Source: Gammaproteobacteria bacterium (lineage in GTDB: Bacteria; Pseudomonadota; Gammaproteobacteria; RBG-16-57-12). Taken from it: a stretch of 64,000 bases of DNA. Shown here piece after piece: positions 17,838 to 29,600 of the stretch (position 1 is its first letter; every line of letters begins with the position of its first letter). Below the pieces are notes generated by a model. That model did not search any database and had not been told where the DNA came from. It saw nothing but the letters and a program-made list of their open reading frames with translations. The stretch covers positions 1-64,000 of the forward strand of contig JAKIVC010000005.1 of assembly GCA_021647245.1 (NCBI GenBank), written 5' to 3'. Both the position numbers and the translations under genes were made by a program.

Positions 17838-18221
17838 ATGTATTCAACCATGTTAAAAGCCAAGCTTCATCGAGCCAGCGTGACCCATGCCGAGCTTGAT
17901 TACGAAGGCTCTTGCGCAATCGACAGCGACTTGTTGGATATGGCGGGTATTCATGAATATGAGCAGATCCATATCTACAATATCAATAATGGTGAGCGCT
18001 TCGTGACCTATGCGATACGCGCAGAAGCAGGCTCAGGTATTATTTCTGTTAACGGCGCGGCTGCCCACAAGGCAAACCCACAAGACCTGGTTATTATTTG
18101 CACCTATGCCGGCATTCCGCAGGCCGAAGTGTCCCATTATAAACCAAAAATGATCTACTTTTCTGAAGGCAACAAGGTTTCACGCACCAGTAACACTATT
18201 CCAGTTCAGGCTGCCCTCTAA
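17838..18221 (+). CDS. panD: Aspartate 1-decarboxylase (pyruvoyl enzyme)
   Basis: Makes beta-alanine for pantothenate. The proenzyme self-cleaves between Gly24 and Ser25 (YEGSCAID) to create the pyruvoyl group, and this motif is intact. The ATG at 17838 puts Gly-Ser exactly at 24/25 and gives the usual 127-aa length. An in-frame start 45 bases earlier is rejected for that reason. It completes panB-panC-panD. Confidence 0.96.
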   Translation: MYSTMLKAKLHRASVTHAELDYEGSCAIDSDLLDMAGIHEYEQIHIYNINNGERFVTYAIRAEAGSGIISVNGAAAHKANPQDLVIICTYAGIPQAEVSHYKPKMIYFSEGNKVSRTSNTIPVQAAL

Positions 18222-18444
18222 AACTCTATTGGCAGCTGGCCGTGAGCTAATACTCGCATTCGGAGATATTTTGGGTATGAAGATCCTAAAATCTCTCTAG
18301 TTGCCCACAAAATAATAGGCGTTTGGCTGTTTTTTGAACAGAATATCCCGCCTTGTGGGTGATAAGTCTACGAAATACTGTCTGTTTGATGTACAATCGC
18401 GGCTGATTGAATCCCCCCCTAATAAAATGAGGAGACACACCATA

Positions 18445-19182
18445 GTGGACCAAGCAGAATTAGAGCTTCAACTCGAAGTATGGAAAGACCTTGCGATAAG
18501 CAATCAGGTGTTGATGAGAACAGCGACCGATGCTTTGAAGCTCGATCCAGAATGTAGCACAGAAGAGCTAAAAGAAGCACTCGACAATGCCATTAAGCGT
18601 TCACTTGATGCGGATGCAACAATTGAAGATGCACAGACAAAAGCACAGCAAGCTATTGCGATTATGAAAGAGAAGATAGCGGCCAGTGAAAAAGCCCAGG
18701 CAATTGCTGAAACTAAAGTATCTGAAACACTCGAAGCAAAAGAGACATCTGAACAGCAAATTGCTGTAGAGCGTGCCAGTCATGCAAAAGAGATGCAAAA
18801 GTGTAAAAAGCAGGTAGCCGATGTAGAGAAGTCTCTAAAATCGATTAATAAAGCGCTCGCAGATACGCCAGAAAATGTAATGAAAAAGCTCCGTACCCTT
18901 AAAAAGCAAAAAATAGATGAAGCGGCGGCATGTAAGCTGGCAGAAGCTAAGGGACGTACTCTGAAAAAAGAGAAGAGCCAGCTGGAACAGCAGATCAAGG
19001 AGTCTGAAGAGAAAAAATCAGCCCTTGTTGAGCAACACCGTGAACTGCACAAGCTTTGCGAAGAGCTGTACGGACAACTCAAGCCACTGGTTGATGATGA
19101 AAAAGCCCTACCGGTGGTGCCCGCGCTTGATGAAGAGATGCTGGGTGGCGAAAGTGCCGATGAAAAGGCTGATAAGAAGTAA
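18445..19182 (+). CDS. Coiled-coil protein of unknown function, 245 aa
   Basis: Not recognised. Almost the whole protein is charged heptad-rich helix (Lys, Glu, Ala and Gln dominate), with no signal peptide or membrane segment. It looks like a long cytoplasmic coiled coil with an acidic C-terminus. A GTG start at 18445 with GGAG at 18431 is chosen. An ATG at 18427 and longer readings are possible. It is isolated between panD and a MITE-like element. Confidence 0.7.
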   Translation: MDQAELELQLEVWKDLAISNQVLMRTATDALKLDPECSTEELKEALDNAIKRSLDADATIEDAQTKAQQAIAIMKEKIAASEKAQAIAETKVSETLEAKETSEQQIAVERASHAKEMQKCKKQVADVEKSLKSINKALADTPENVMKKLRTLKKQKIDEAAACKLAEAKGRTLKKEKSQLEQQIKESEEKKSALVEQHRELHKLCEELYGQLKPLVDDEKALPVVPALDEEMLGGESADEKADKK

Positions 19183-19203
19183 CCTCAGCCTGCACATATA
19201 AAG

Positions 19204-19360
19204 TGAGACCTTTGCACGAAAAATAGTTTTTGTTCCAGCAAGGTAAAAATGATCGAAAACCGGAGTTTACAGGCGTAAATGAGGTTTTCTAGGTGCCTTT
19301 GGGCATGCGGTCATTTTTAACGCAGCTGGGACGAAAAATATAAATCATCTAAAGGTCTCA
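19204..19360. mobile_element. MITE-like element, about 157 bp
   Basis: A 10-bp perfect terminal inverted repeat (TGAGACCTTT at 19204, AAAGGTCTCA ending 19360) bounds the segment. Inside, CCAGC...GGTAAAAATGATCG on the left is matched imperfectly by the reverse complement of CGGTCATTTTTAACGCAGCTGG on the right. Both sides are flanked by AAG, a possible 3-bp target duplication. No coding capacity. It lies in the gap between the coiled-coil gene and uup. Confidence 0.6.
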
Positions 19361-19418
19361 AAGTGCAGCCCGCGCAGTTTACAATGTGAACGGCGCTTCC
19401 CCCACCTGTGAAACCGTT

Positions 19419-21323
19419 ATGACCCCACTTCTGACGCTCGACAACCTCTCGCTGGCTTTTGGCCATCACCCGTTAATGGATCGCATTAACCTGCAAATTG
19501 AACCACAGGCACGTATCTGCCTAGTGGGGCGTAATGGCGCAGGAAAGTCCAGCATGATGAAGGTGATTGCCGGTGAAATTCTGGCGGATGAAGGCTCCAT
19601 TTGGCGGCGAGATGGCTTGAAAATAGCCTATTTGGCGCAAGAGGTACCGCTGGATGATACGCGCAGTGTCTTCGATGTGGTTGCTGAGGGGCTGGGGGAT
19701 GCCAGTCGCCTTATTACCGATTATCACCATATCACCCACGCACTGGCAGACGACCCAAGCGAGCGTAATTTTAATAAGTTAACCCAACTGCAAGAGCAGT
19801 TGGAAGCCATTGATGGCTGGAGCTTAGAGCAGCGTGTCGAGCAGACTTTGGCTACACTCTCTCTCAATCCTGATGACACACTCGACCAGCTGTCAGGCGG
19901 GATGCGCCGTCGGGTGTTATTGGCACGGGCACTGGTCAGTGATCCCGATCTGTTGCTATTGGATGAGCCAACTAACCATCTCGATATTGAATCGATCACC
20001 TGGATCGAAAGCTTTCTACAGACATTTAATGGCGCGTTACTGTTTATTACCCATGACCGTGCTTTTCTGCAACGTCTTGCCACCTCAATTGTTGAACTTG
20101 ATCGTGGGCAGGTGAGTCTCTGGCCGGGTAATTATGAGAACTACCTGCTCAAGCGTGAAGAGCGTTGGGCGACAGAAGCGCAGCAGAATGCGTTATTTGA
20201 TAAAAAACTAGCCCAAGAAGAGACTTGGATTCGCCAGGGGATAAAAGCACGCCGCACCCGTAACGAAGGGCGTGTGCGTGCACTCAAACGCCTGCGTGAT
20301 GAGCGCTATCAGCGCATCGAAAGGCAAGGGAAGGCGCGTATTCAGCTGGATGATGCGGCACGCTCCGGCAAGCTGGTTGTTGAAGCCGAGCATATTGGCA
20401 AATCCTTTGCTGACAAGCTGATTATGAAGGATTTCTCAATCCGTATTATGCGTGGCGACCGTATCGGAATTATTGGTCCCAATGGTGTGGGAAAATCCAC
20501 GCTAATCAAAATAGTGTTGGGACAGCTGGAGGCGGATGAAGGTGTCGTGCGTCTGGGTAGTAAGCTTGAAGTGGCCTATTTTGATCAACAGCGCGCCTTG
20601 CTCGATGAGTCGAAGACGGTGTTTGATAATGTAGGTGATGGCAGTGATTACGTTGAGATAAACGGGCAGTCACGCCACGTTATGGGTTATCTGCAAGACT
20701 TCCTCTTTGTGCCCGAAAGAGCGCGTTCACCCGTGAGCACGCTCTCTGGTGGAGAGCGCAATCGACTCTTGCTTGCCAAGCTATTTACCCGCCCGGCTAA
20801 TCTGTTGGTAATGGATGAGCCTACTAATGACCTTGATGTCGAAACATTAGAGCTTTTAGAGTCGCTTCTGGAGGCGTTTCAGGGCACCATTTTGTTGGTA
20901 AGCCACGACCGTGCTTTTTTGGATAATGTGGTAACCAGTACCATCGTTTATGAAGGTGAGGGCACCTGGAATGAATATGTAGGTGGTTATCAAGACTGGA
21001 TACACCAAACTAAAAAAACCGCCAAAAATGAAAAAAAACCACAAAAACAGGTGAAAATTCCGGAAGTTTCTGCCGTGACGCAGGCGAGTCAGCCGGTAAA
21101 GAAGCTAAGCTACAAAGATCAACGTGAGCTTGATCAGCTACCCGAGCGTATTGAAACCCTTGAAAATGAACTGGAACGGTTACAGGTCGAAATCAGTAAT
21201 CCGGCGTTTTATCAGCAGCCTCAAGACAAGGTAAATGAAATACTCAATAAACAACCGCTGCTTGAGGCAGAGCTGGAGGGTGTATTCGCACGCTGGGAAG
21301 CGTTGGACGAGATGACGAGGTAG
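19419..21323 (+). CDS. uup: ABC-F ATPase Uup
   Basis: Soluble tandem ATPase of the ABC-F class, which acts on ribosomes or DNA replication intermediates rather than transport. Two full nucleotide-binding domains are visible: GRNGAGKSSMMK with LSGGMRRRVLLARAL and LLLLDEPTNHLD, then GPNGVGKSTLIK with LSGGERNRLLLAKLF and LLVMDEPTNDLD. A C-terminal coiled-coil domain of the Uup type follows (from about residue 545). The 634-aa length matches E. coli Uup with the ATG at 19419. Confidence 0.93.
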   Translation: MTPLLTLDNLSLAFGHHPLMDRINLQIEPQARICLVGRNGAGKSSMMKVIAGEILADEGSIWRRDGLKIAYLAQEVPLDDTRSVFDVVAEGLGDASRLITDYHHITHALADDPSERNFNKLTQLQEQLEAIDGWSLEQRVEQTLATLSLNPDDTLDQLSGGMRRRVLLARALVSDPDLLLLDEPTNHLDIESITWIESFLQTFNGALLFITHDRAFLQRLATSIVELDRGQVSLWPGNYENYLLKREERWATEAQQNALFDKKLAQEETWIRQGIKARRTRNEGRVRALKRLRDERYQRIERQGKARIQLDDAARSGKLVVEAEHIGKSFADKLIMKDFSIRIMRGDRIGIIGPNGVGKSTLIKIVLGQLEADEGVVRLGSKLEVAYFDQQRALLDESKTVFDNVGDGSDYVEINGQSRHVMGYLQDFLFVPERARSPVSTLSGGERNRLLLAKLFTRPANLLVMDEPTNDLDVETLELLESLLEAFQGTILLVSHDRAFLDNVVTSTIVYEGEGTWNEYVGGYQDWIHQTKKTAKNEKKPQKQVKIPEVSAVTQASQPVKKLSYKDQRELDQLPERIETLENELERLQVEISNPAFYQQPQDKVNEILNKQPLLEAELEGVFARWEALDEMTR

Positions 21324-21349
21324 CCCCTAGGGAATAATTAGAAAATATT

Positions 21350-22624
21350 GTGCTGGGTTATCTTAAAAATCGTCAAATCCTCTCATGGGCACTGTATGAC
21401 TGGGCAAACTCTGCTTATGCCACAGTGATTATGGCCGGTTTTTTCCCTATTTTTTTCAAACAGTATTGGGCGGGAGAGTTAAGCACCACCGAGAGTAGCT
21501 TCTATCTGGGTATGGCTAACTCAATTGCCAGTCTTATCGTCGTTCTTCTAGCCCCCATACTGGGTGCCATTGCTGATCAAGGCAGTGCCCGTAAGCGTTT
21601 TCTTCTCTTCTTCGCCCTGATGGGGATCGTCATGAGCTTTGCCCTCTCGTTTGTAGGGCAGGGTGAGTGGCTGTTGGCGGTGCTGATATATATCGGCGCC
21701 TGCCTTGGCTTCTCGGGCAGTGTTACTTTTTACGACGCCTTAATTATTGATGTTTCCAGCGGTAAAAGCTTGGATAAAGTCTCTGCGTTTGGCTTTGCAC
21801 TGGGCTACCTGGGTGGCGGCCTGCTGTTCTCTATCTGTGTCTGGATGACAATTTCACCGCTCACCTTTGGCCTGGCTGATAGCAGTGAGGCGGTGCGGCT
21901 CTCTTTTGTGATGGTTGGATTTTGGTGGGCACTTTTTACAATACCGCTACTACTCTGGGTAAAAGAGCCTGTAAAAAACAAAAAAACAGGTGCCTGGTCC
22001 CATATAGTTAATGGCTTGTCGCAACTTCGTCATACTTTTGATGAGGTTAGAAAGCTGCGGGTTGTATTGCTTTTTTTAGTCGCTTATTGGTTCTATATTG
22101 ATGGTGTCGATACGATTGTGCGTATGGCGGTTGATTATGGATTATCACTGGGGTTTGATCAAAACAGCCTCATTGTCGCACTCTTGATTACCCAATTCGT
22201 TGGTTTTCCGGCAGCGATTGCCTTCGGTTGGTTAGGTGAAAAGTACGGTTGCAAGCTCGGAATTCAGATCGCTTTAGTGGTCTATATGCTAGTAACAGTT
22301 TTTGCTTATCAGATGAATTATGTGTGGGAATTTTATCTGTTGGCAGTGGTGATTGGTTTAGTTCAGGGGGGGATTCAAGCGCTTAGTCGTTCACTCTATG
22401 CTCGGCTTATACCCGCTGATAAAAGTGCCGAATTTTTCGGGTTTTACAATATGTTAGGTAAGTTTGCGGCAGTGATCGGACCTCTGCTAATGGGCTGGAT
22501 TGCGCTGGTTTCTGAAAGCACCCGACTCTCTATCCTGTCTGTTTTAATATTGTTGATTGTGGGGTTCGCGCTACTCTATTTTGTCAATATTGAAGAGGGT
22601 GAAAAGAACGCCCGTCAGTTGTAG
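21350..22624 (+). CDS. MFS transporter, UMF1/Atg22-like
   Basis: A 424-aa inner-membrane protein with about 12 hydrophobic segments. Features such as ALYDWANSAYATVI near the N-terminus and the QGGIQALSRSLYARLIP stretch in the second half fit the UMF1-type major facilitator family (Vacuole effluxer Atg22-like). The substrate is unknown. GTG start, 26 bases after uup. Confidence 0.88.
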   Translation: MLGYLKNRQILSWALYDWANSAYATVIMAGFFPIFFKQYWAGELSTTESSFYLGMANSIASLIVVLLAPILGAIADQGSARKRFLLFFALMGIVMSFALSFVGQGEWLLAVLIYIGACLGFSGSVTFYDALIIDVSSGKSLDKVSAFGFALGYLGGGLLFSICVWMTISPLTFGLADSSEAVRLSFVMVGFWWALFTIPLLLWVKEPVKNKKTGAWSHIVNGLSQLRHTFDEVRKLRVVLLFLVAYWFYIDGVDTIVRMAVDYGLSLGFDQNSLIVALLITQFVGFPAAIAFGWLGEKYGCKLGIQIALVVYMLVTVFAYQMNYVWEFYLLAVVIGLVQGGIQALSRSLYARLIPADKSAEFFGFYNMLGKFAAVIGPLLMGWIALVSESTRLSILSVLILLIVGFALLYFVNIEEGEKNARQL

Positions 22625-22756
22625 TCTCTATGCTTCGATTAGGAGGTGATGACGGTTTACCTTGTCATGTTCATGGCAAGTGTGGCAGGCTGGTTATCCA
22701 TTCTATTGAAAGGGCTTCTCCATAATGGGGCGGTTTTTTTGAAGAGGAGGCAGCCG

Positions 22757-23095
22757 ATGTGTACACATGAAATAGAGGTATATGAGCCTGCAAATTTTTC
22801 GGGACAAAACCCAATACATGCAAACAGTATTGGTGTTGTAAAGACACGTGACCGTAATGAGTTTTTTCTGCTCGACTTGGAGAAGCCCTTTGAGTATAAA
22901 GGAAACACAGTCTCTCAGCTTATTCTGCGACCACGTTATTATGGTGATAAAATTCAACGTGTAACACGTGATATGTGCACGGTTAATATCATGTATGTTA
23001 AGCCGGATAGTAAAATATCCACCGATGAATATATGCAGCTTACCGATGTTGGCAAATGGGGTTGTGGAAAAATAAACCCCAGTCGCAATTCATAA
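22757..23095 (+). CDS. Hypothetical protein, 112 aa
   Basis: Not recognised. A small soluble protein (starts MCTHEIEVYEP) with several aromatic and charged strands and a WGCGK patch near the end. The ATG at 22757 has GAGGAGG seven bases upstream. A longer reading from 22646 would add a hydrophobic N-terminal helix and has AGGAGG overlapping its start, so a membrane-anchored form cannot be excluded. Confidence 0.55.
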   Translation: MCTHEIEVYEPANFSGQNPIHANSIGVVKTRDRNEFFLLDLEKPFEYKGNTVSQLILRPRYYGDKIQRVTRDMCTVNIMYVKPDSKISTDEYMQLTDVGKWGCGKINPSRNS

Positions 23096-23125
23096 CTACG
23101 TTTAATCAATTTGGGGCGTTCGTCC

Positions 23126-25360
23126 CTATTTTTTTGTCCGCGTCACTCGTTTTACAGCTTGGCCCTTTGTTTTTCGTGAAAAATTACCCTTTGGTTGCTG
23201 AGTAGAACTCGGCCTGCCGTGGGTCTGCTGGGTGGTAAATGTTCGCCCTTTATTGTGGTTCCCACGTTTGCCTTGTGGCTGCTCGCCAGTACCGATGGGC
23301 TGCCAGTTTGGAACTAGATGTTTTTTTCCGTTACCGATGAGTTCAGCTCGCCCCATCTGTTTCAATGCTTCCCGCAGCAGTGGCCAATTATTCGCATCGT
23401 GGTAGCGCAAAAAAGCCTTATGTAAGCGACGAATCTTTAAGCCCCGCGGCACAAAAACCTTTTCGCTACTCCGTGTTATCTTCTTGAGTGGATTGCGTTC
23501 GCTGTGCCACATGGCGGTGGCCAGCGCCATGGGTGAGGGCAAAAACGCTTGAACTTGGTCGGCTCGGTAGCCGTTTTGTTTCAGCCATATTGCAAGGTTT
23601 AACATATCTTCAGTGGTTGTGCCCGGATGAGCCGCAATGAAATAGGGGATCAGATACTGCTCTTTACCGGCTGCTTTGGAGTATTTGTCAAACATCTCCT
23701 TAAAGCGGTAGTAGCTACCTATTCCAGGCTTCATCATTTTTGAAAGTGCTTCAGATTCAGTGTGTTCTGGTGCAATCTTAAGGTAACCTCCCACATGATG
23801 TGTGGCCAGCTCTTCTACATACTCAGGGGAGCGAACGGCTAAGTCATAACGCAACCCTGAAGCGATCAGGATTTTCTTGATGCCGGGGAGCGCGCGGGCG
23901 CGCTTATAGAGTTTTACTAGCGGTGCATGGTCTGTATTCAGGTTTTCGCAAATAGCAGGGTGGACACATGAGAGGCGGCGGCAGGCTGATTCTATCTTCT
24001 CACTCTTGCAGGCCAGGCGGTACATATTCGCGGTGGGACCACCTAGGTCGGAAACCATACCGGTAAAGCCCGGCACGCTATCTCGCATCACTTCAATCTC
24101 CCGAATAATCGACTCCTCTGAGCGACTTTGAATAATGCGCCCCTCATGCTCAGTGATCGAGCAGAAGGTGCAGCCGCCAAAACAGCCCCGCATAATCGCC
24201 ACTGAGAAGCGGATCATCTCATAGGCGGGAATATTGTCATCTCGATAGTCGGGGTGCGGTCGGCGGCTAAAGGGAAGGTCATAGATAGCATCCAGCTCCG
24301 CTGTGGAGAGTGGAATTGGGGGTGGGTTTAACCAAATATCTTTATCGCCATGGTGTTGGCGCAAGGCGCGGGCATTGCCGGGGTTGGTCTCTAGGTGCAA
24401 AATACGCGAAGCGTGGGCATAGAGCTCTTTGTCACGCTTTACCCCTTCATAGCTGGGTAGCCGCACTACGGTTCGGCTACGGTCAAGCTTGGGGCGACGA
24501 TGTAAGGTGATTACCTTCTTCTCGCTGCTCGCTACGGTGCGTGTATTGTCACAGGGCGGCTCTGCTGAGTATGGGTTGGCCTGAGGGGTGGGCTGGTCAC
24601 CTGTGTCGATCTCATCGGCTGACATCTCGCTCCAGCCATCCGGTAGATGCTGGTTGTTAACAATAAAAGCGGTACCCCGAATATTGGTTAGCTCGGATAC
24701 TGGCTCGTGGGCAGCCAGTCGGTGTGCAATTTCTACAATTTGGCGTTCAGCATTGCCATACACCAGCAAATCGGCTTTTGCATCAAAAAGGATGGAGCGG
24801 CGTACCTTTTCCGACCAGTAGTCAAAGTGAGCAATACGCCGCAGGCTCGCCTCAATACCGCCAATGACTACCGGTACCCCTTTAAAGGCTTCTCGGCAGC
24901 GTTGCGTGTAGATGATCGTCGCACGGTCCGGGCGCAAACCACCTTCTCCTTTGGGGGTATAGGCATCATTGGAGCGAATACGGCGATCAGAAGTATAGCG
25001 GTTGACCATTGAATCCATATTGCCCGCAGTCACCCCAAAAAACAGGTTGGGCTTTCCCAGTTCGGCAAAGGCCTCTTTACGATGCCAATCTGGCTGAGAG
25101 ATGATGCCGACACGAAAGCCCTGAGCTTCAAGCACGCGCCCAATAACAGCCATGCCAAAGCTTGGGTGGTCCACATAAGCATCACCGGTTACCAGAATAA
25201 TATCGCAGCTATCCCATCCCAACTCGTCCATCTGTTGGCGGGAGAGGGGCAGGTAGGGTGCGGTACCAAAGCGTTTGGCCCAATATTGGCGGTAAGAGAA
25301 TATATTTTTGGCAGGTTGCATGGAGGGAGTCACCGCTGATGGACTGTAAAATATCGCCAT
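23126..25360 (-). CDS. YgiQ-family radical SAM protein
   Basis: A 744-aa member of the YgiQ family (UPF0313). It carries an N-terminal cobalamin-binding-like region ([17 protein letters not shown]) and the radical SAM [4Fe-4S] motif CFGGCTFCS near residue 395. Further core segments are [10 protein letters not shown] and a basic C-terminal tail. The biological reaction of this family is not established. Convergent with the 112-aa gene. Confidence 0.92.
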   Translation of the reverse strand: MAIFYSPSAVTPSMQPAKNIFSYRQYWAKRFGTAPYLPLSRQQMDELGWDSCDIILVTGDAYVDHPSFGMAVIGRVLEAQGFRVGIISQPDWHRKEAFAELGKPNLFFGVTAGNMDSMVNRYTSDRRIRSNDAYTPKGEGGLRPDRATIIYTQRCREAFKGVPVVIGGIEASLRRIAHFDYWSEKVRRSILFDAKADLLVYGNAERQIVEIAHRLAAHEPVSELTNIRGTAFIVNNQHLPDGWSEMSADEIDTGDQPTPQANPYSAEPPCDNTRTVASSEKKVITLHRRPKLDRSRTVVRLPSYEGVKRDKELYAHASRILHLETNPGNARALRQHHGDKDIWLNPPPIPLSTAELDAIYDLPFSRRPHPDYRDDNIPAYEMIRFSVAIMRGCFGGCTFCSITEHEGRIIQSRSEESIIREIEVMRDSVPGFTGMVSDLGGPTANMYRLACKSEKIESACRRLSCVHPAICENLNTDHAPLVKLYKRARALPGIKKILIASGLRYDLAVRSPEYVEELATHHVGGYLKIAPEHTESEALSKMMKPGIGSYYRFKEMFDKYSKAAGKEQYLIPYFIAAHPGTTTEDMLNLAIWLKQNGYRADQVQAFLPSPMALATAMWHSERNPLKKITRSSEKVFVPRGLKIRRLHKAFLRYHDANNWPLLREALKQMGRAELIGNGKKHLVPNWQPIGTGEQPQGKRGNHNKGRTFTTQQTHGRPSSTQQPKGNFSRKTKGQAVKRVTRTKK

Positions 25361-25536
25361 TATAGCGTAATAATCATCTAAATTACTCAGGAATAAACTT
25401 AACGACTCAGCGTACTCATCTAATTGTTGATGAAAGCCTTATGAGTAGCTCGCTACGCCCTGTTCTTTTCGCCTCAGCCAGTCAACGTTTATCGCTTTTT
25501 TTCACGCCTCCTCTCGTGCAAAGGTTTCATTGTAAA

Positions 25537-25905
25537 TCAATCAAAACTCAGAGAAGAGAGGGGGATGATTGAGAGATAAATAACGAAGGCTATAATCAGC
25601 GAAAAGACGATAAACTGCATAGGATCCTCTTTAAATCGCCCCCACAAACTAGGGGCTTTCCCCTGTTTTTCCAGCTCGGCATACTCACTTTTTATTCGCA
25701 TTGAAAGCTGCTCCTGATACTCGGCCAGTAGCTGTTTTGCCTGCTCGAGCTGCTCATCATTGCGTAGCCAGATCGCTTCCATCGATACTTGCCATATACT
25801 GGGTGGCGTCTCATAAAATGAAATTTCATGTTCATCCAGTAACTGGCGGATCTCATCCGCCTCGCTCTCGGGCACGCCTTTGAGTTTGAAAAACAGTGTT
25901 GCCAT
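25537..25905 (-). CDS. DUF6164-like small membrane protein, 122 aa
   Basis: The N-terminal 80 residues resemble a small ferredoxin-like sensor or regulatory fold (ATLFFKLKGVPESEADEI, then YETPPSIWQVS). One transmembrane helix near the C-terminus (FIVFSLIIAFVIYLSII) follows. This layout fits DUF6164 proteins of gammaproteobacteria. Function unknown. It stands alone. Confidence 0.7.
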   Translation of the reverse strand: MATLFFKLKGVPESEADEIRQLLDEHEISFYETPPSIWQVSMEAIWLRNDEQLEQAKQLLAEYQEQLSMRIKSEYAELEKQGKAPSLWGRFKEDPMQFIVFSLIIAFVIYLSIIPLSSLSFD

Positions 25906-25989
25906 GGTGTTCTACTCACTGATTTGAAGTGGCTATTATAAAGGTAATGAGAGTCGGGGTCTTTATTCTTGCGATTAATAGATGAAGTA

Positions 25990-26517
25990 CTATTTTTCTG
26001 TTATTCGCAACACAAAATAAGCGGCGATAACTCCAGCGACGATGGACAACATATCCATCGTGTTGTAGCGGCCATTCTGAAAATAATTTATTGCATGCTC
26101 TACGAGGGGTTGCTCGGTAACAGCAGTGGCTAGTCCAGAGATAATAAATTCGTTGATAGCGCTATGCTGCATCATCTCAAACAGGCACTCAATAATTAGC
26201 CAGGCACCACATATTAGCAAGTAGGTTGAGTGCCTGACAGGGCTCAATGCGGCCGTGATTAAGATAAAGGCAAAGACATGGCTGAAGGTGGGTAGGTAGT
26301 TCCCCGCTACACCAAACAGGGTAGCGCTACTCTCAAACAGGCTTAATGATTGTGGGATGAGGTAGGAAGTATCGGCGGGACGGTCGACCAGGTAGACCAG
26401 TGAACCGATGATTAATGAAAATATTCCGAGGAAAAACCGTAACCACTGGTGGGCACTTTTTTTATCTGAAAAGGGTGGTGGGTCGCGATGAAAAGGCATG
26501 GCTGTCGTGGTCTGCAT
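25990..26517 (-). CDS. Hypothetical four-helix membrane protein, 175 aa
   Basis: Not recognised. About four hydrophobic segments are visible: WLRFFLGIFSLIIGSLVYLV, a segment around FSHVFAFILITAAL, TYLLICGAWLIIECLF and a C-terminal MLSIVAGVIAAYFVLRI. No catalytic motif. Divergent from the large secreted protein gene at 26664. Confidence 0.65.
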   Translation of the reverse strand: MQTTTAMPFHRDPPPFSDKKSAHQWLRFFLGIFSLIIGSLVYLVDRPADTSYLIPQSLSLFESSATLFGVAGNYLPTFSHVFAFILITAALSPVRHSTYLLICGAWLIIECLFEMMQHSAINEFIISGLATAVTEQPLVEHAINYFQNGRYNTMDMLSIVAGVIAAYFVLRITEK

Positions 26518-26663
26518 ATGAAATGGTTAATCTCTCCCTGATGTGCCGTCACTATAAAGCAACTACCAAATTCGGGCAAAAAACAAAGCGACTCGCTATT
26601 TTTATTTGAAATAGCGCCGGTATCGGAATAGGGTGTTAGAAAGTATATTTATGGAGGTGAGGG

Positions 26664-29600
26664 ATGATTCATAACGACATAAGTGCCAATTGGCTGAAAA
26701 ACATCGGACTGGTGCTGGTTTTCATGGTGGGCTTGGCCAGTATTTTTGCTTCGGGTGGCGGCAGCGATGGCGATAGTAGCGCTCCGCAGGTTGTTGATGT
26801 GATCAGTGGTTCAGTGATCGGAAGCGGCGGCATTGCGGGCGTTGAAGTCAGTGCAGGCGGTCAATCCGCAACAACTGATTTGAATGGCTTTTATGAGCTG
26901 AACAATGTGCCCGTTCCCGGCGGTGGTCTGTTGGTGGTGACCTATGAAAAAGAAGGTTATGCCACTTTTCAACGCACGCTACCCGTGGAAGCCAATAAAA
27001 CCTATTCGTTAACCGCTAACCTGCTTCAGTATCACTACTCTGAGCAGATGAATGCCGATAACGAACAAAGCTTTGATGTGACCGACCCCAATAACCCAAC
27101 CGGCGACCCCTTGGCTCAGCTCTCATTTCCAGCTGGCTCACTGGGCAGTGGCAATGTAACGGTAAATGTCGCGGTGGGTGACCCGACTACCGATGAAGGT
27201 CGCCCAACATTTCCTGGTGACTATATGGCCGCAGTTGCTTCAGGCGCTGTGGCAGATACTCCCTTAGAGAGTATTGTTTTTACAGAGATCACTATCTACG
27301 ACGCCGATGGTAATGAGATAACCGAGGTCAATGCACCGGTCACCATTACCTTGCGCCTGCCAGCCAGCCTGCAAACTGTTTATAGTGCCGGTGATACCAT
27401 TGAATGGTGGTCTTATGATGAAGTTGATGCGGTCTGGATTCGTGAAGATGCGGATCCTGCGACACCTGAGACAATTGATAATGCGTCAGTTATTGATCAA
27501 GGCGGGGTACTTTATGCTCGAGCCAAGGTGACTCACTTCACCTGGTGGAATGTGGATCGACCACTCAATGAACACGCGTGTCTCTGTGCCACTGTTGTGG
27601 ATGGAGATGGTCAGCCGCTTGCAGGCGTGCAGTTGATTGCTGAAGGGGTAACCTATAATGGTCGCTCCAGGCCGGTCAATACCGATTCTGATGGCCAGGG
27701 TTGTGTAACGGTTAAACGCAGCGAGGGGGGTGTTACGGATAGAATTCGCCTGTTTGTAGAGCAGGGTATGGTGAGCTTTCCTTACGATGTGACCAGCGCC
27801 AATGAAGGCGATGTCGCTAACAATGACATTTTCACCCCGACCACAGAAGGCAGCACCATCGCTAATGTTGGGCAGTGTGTTGATCTTACCAATAACATTG
27901 TGCTTAGTTATGATGGTCGTATAACCGGCCAGGTTACCTTTGAAAGCAGCAACACCCCGGTGGCAGGTTATGTTATAAATTCCTCTTTTGGCGCTAGCGC
28001 AACCACTGACAGTAATGGTAACTATGAGCTTGAGGTACCCGTTGGCCAACCAGTAACTCTGTTTGCTGTGGGACAAATGGCTACGACGGTTACCGTTGTG
28101 GATGAAAACACCCCGCAAGTAGTGAACTTTGAAATTGCCAATCGTGCACCAGTAATCAACCACATCACGCGCGCACCCGAAGGTGCGGTTGATAATGGTC
28201 AGGCAGTCGTACTTACAGCAAGTGCCAGTGATGAAGATGGTGACACCCTGAGCTATAGCTGGAGCGCTGGTCAGGGCAGTTTCAATACCACCAGTGGTGC
28301 CTCGGTAACCTGGAGTGCTCCGGCAGTAGGCTCTGGAACGGCGATACTGACCGTCGTCGTTACTGATGGCAAAGGCGGTGAGGTGAGTCAAAATATTGCC
28401 ATTGTCTATGTTGGTGCCGTCACAGGTAACTCTTTGAGCTTTATTTTTAAGGATGATATTGAGAGTGATCAGCCGCTTGCCGGTGTAGTTGTGGCACTTT
28501 ATAACACCGATAACCAAACGATTGCCCAAACCCTAACCAGCGGTGCTGACGGTGTGGTAGATTTTGGTGATATTGGCCGCTCACGAGCCACTTTTACCAT
28601 TGTGTATGAGTTAGTCTTTCAAGGGTACAGCAGCTATGAGATAGAGAGTTTCATAGAGATGCAAACAGCTGCTGATATTGTTTATTACAGAGGGTTAAGC
28701 GATGAGGGGTCTGCTGGGTCACAAACGCCAGTGGCCTCAGTTAACTACACCCTTAGTGAAGTGCCCGCCAACGCGGGGCGCACTTCAATAATGCCAACCT
28801 ATGGGTGGTGGGACTTTTCGAATGGCTCTGGATTGTTGAGTAATCGTGCAGTTTATGAATATCAGCTACAGAGTGATGGAACGCTGAGCTTGTTGGCGGA
28901 AACCATGGGCTCCTTTCCCAATACTGATCTATTCCTTGCCTATGGTTTTCTACTGGATCAAACCGTTACAGATGGGGCCACTTATGATATTCCATTAAAC
29001 CGCACCCCAGTGACGACAGGCTGGAGCACCGAGCCAAGCACCGATTTGGGGCGGATTGAGATTGAAGGGTTTCGCGTTGGCTTTGGCTACGAACTGGCGA
29101 GCAGCGCTTATGGACCTGGTGCCTCGGGTGGCTTACAGGTTCCCACAGAATTTCCAGTTGATTACTACAGAGTTAGAGCAGAGAGTGCAAACTGGGATTC
29201 CGGGTTCACGAGTGAAAAACGTTACAACACGCTACCTCAGTCACTCGTTGTCCCTGTGCCTGACTACAGCTTCAGTAATATGGCTTTTGACGAGACTACC
29301 AACGTAGTCAGCTGGACATTGTCAGGTGAAACACCGCGTGACTTTGTTGAAATATCGATGACATTTTATGGCGGTATGTCGGGTGAAGAGAGCATAGACT
29401 GGGCGGTTATTCTGGCACCTGATGCGAGCGATTGGCAGGTAATGGAGTTGCCAGCCCCGGCTGATGAGTGGATTGATACTACCTCGCTTCTCAATAATGT
29501 TTATGGTCTAAGAGTCGAGGCCACTGACTTCGACTTCGTCTCGGGTATTGATGATTTATGGCAGTTCTTTATCTTAGGTGGTTCATTTGAGGAGGCGGTC

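Noticed and set aside
27486-28529. Long minus-strand open frame (347 aa) opposite the 1030-aa gene
   Set aside because: It lies wholly antisense to a well-formed secreted protein with recognisable domains. Its translation is low in complexity and shows no known motif.
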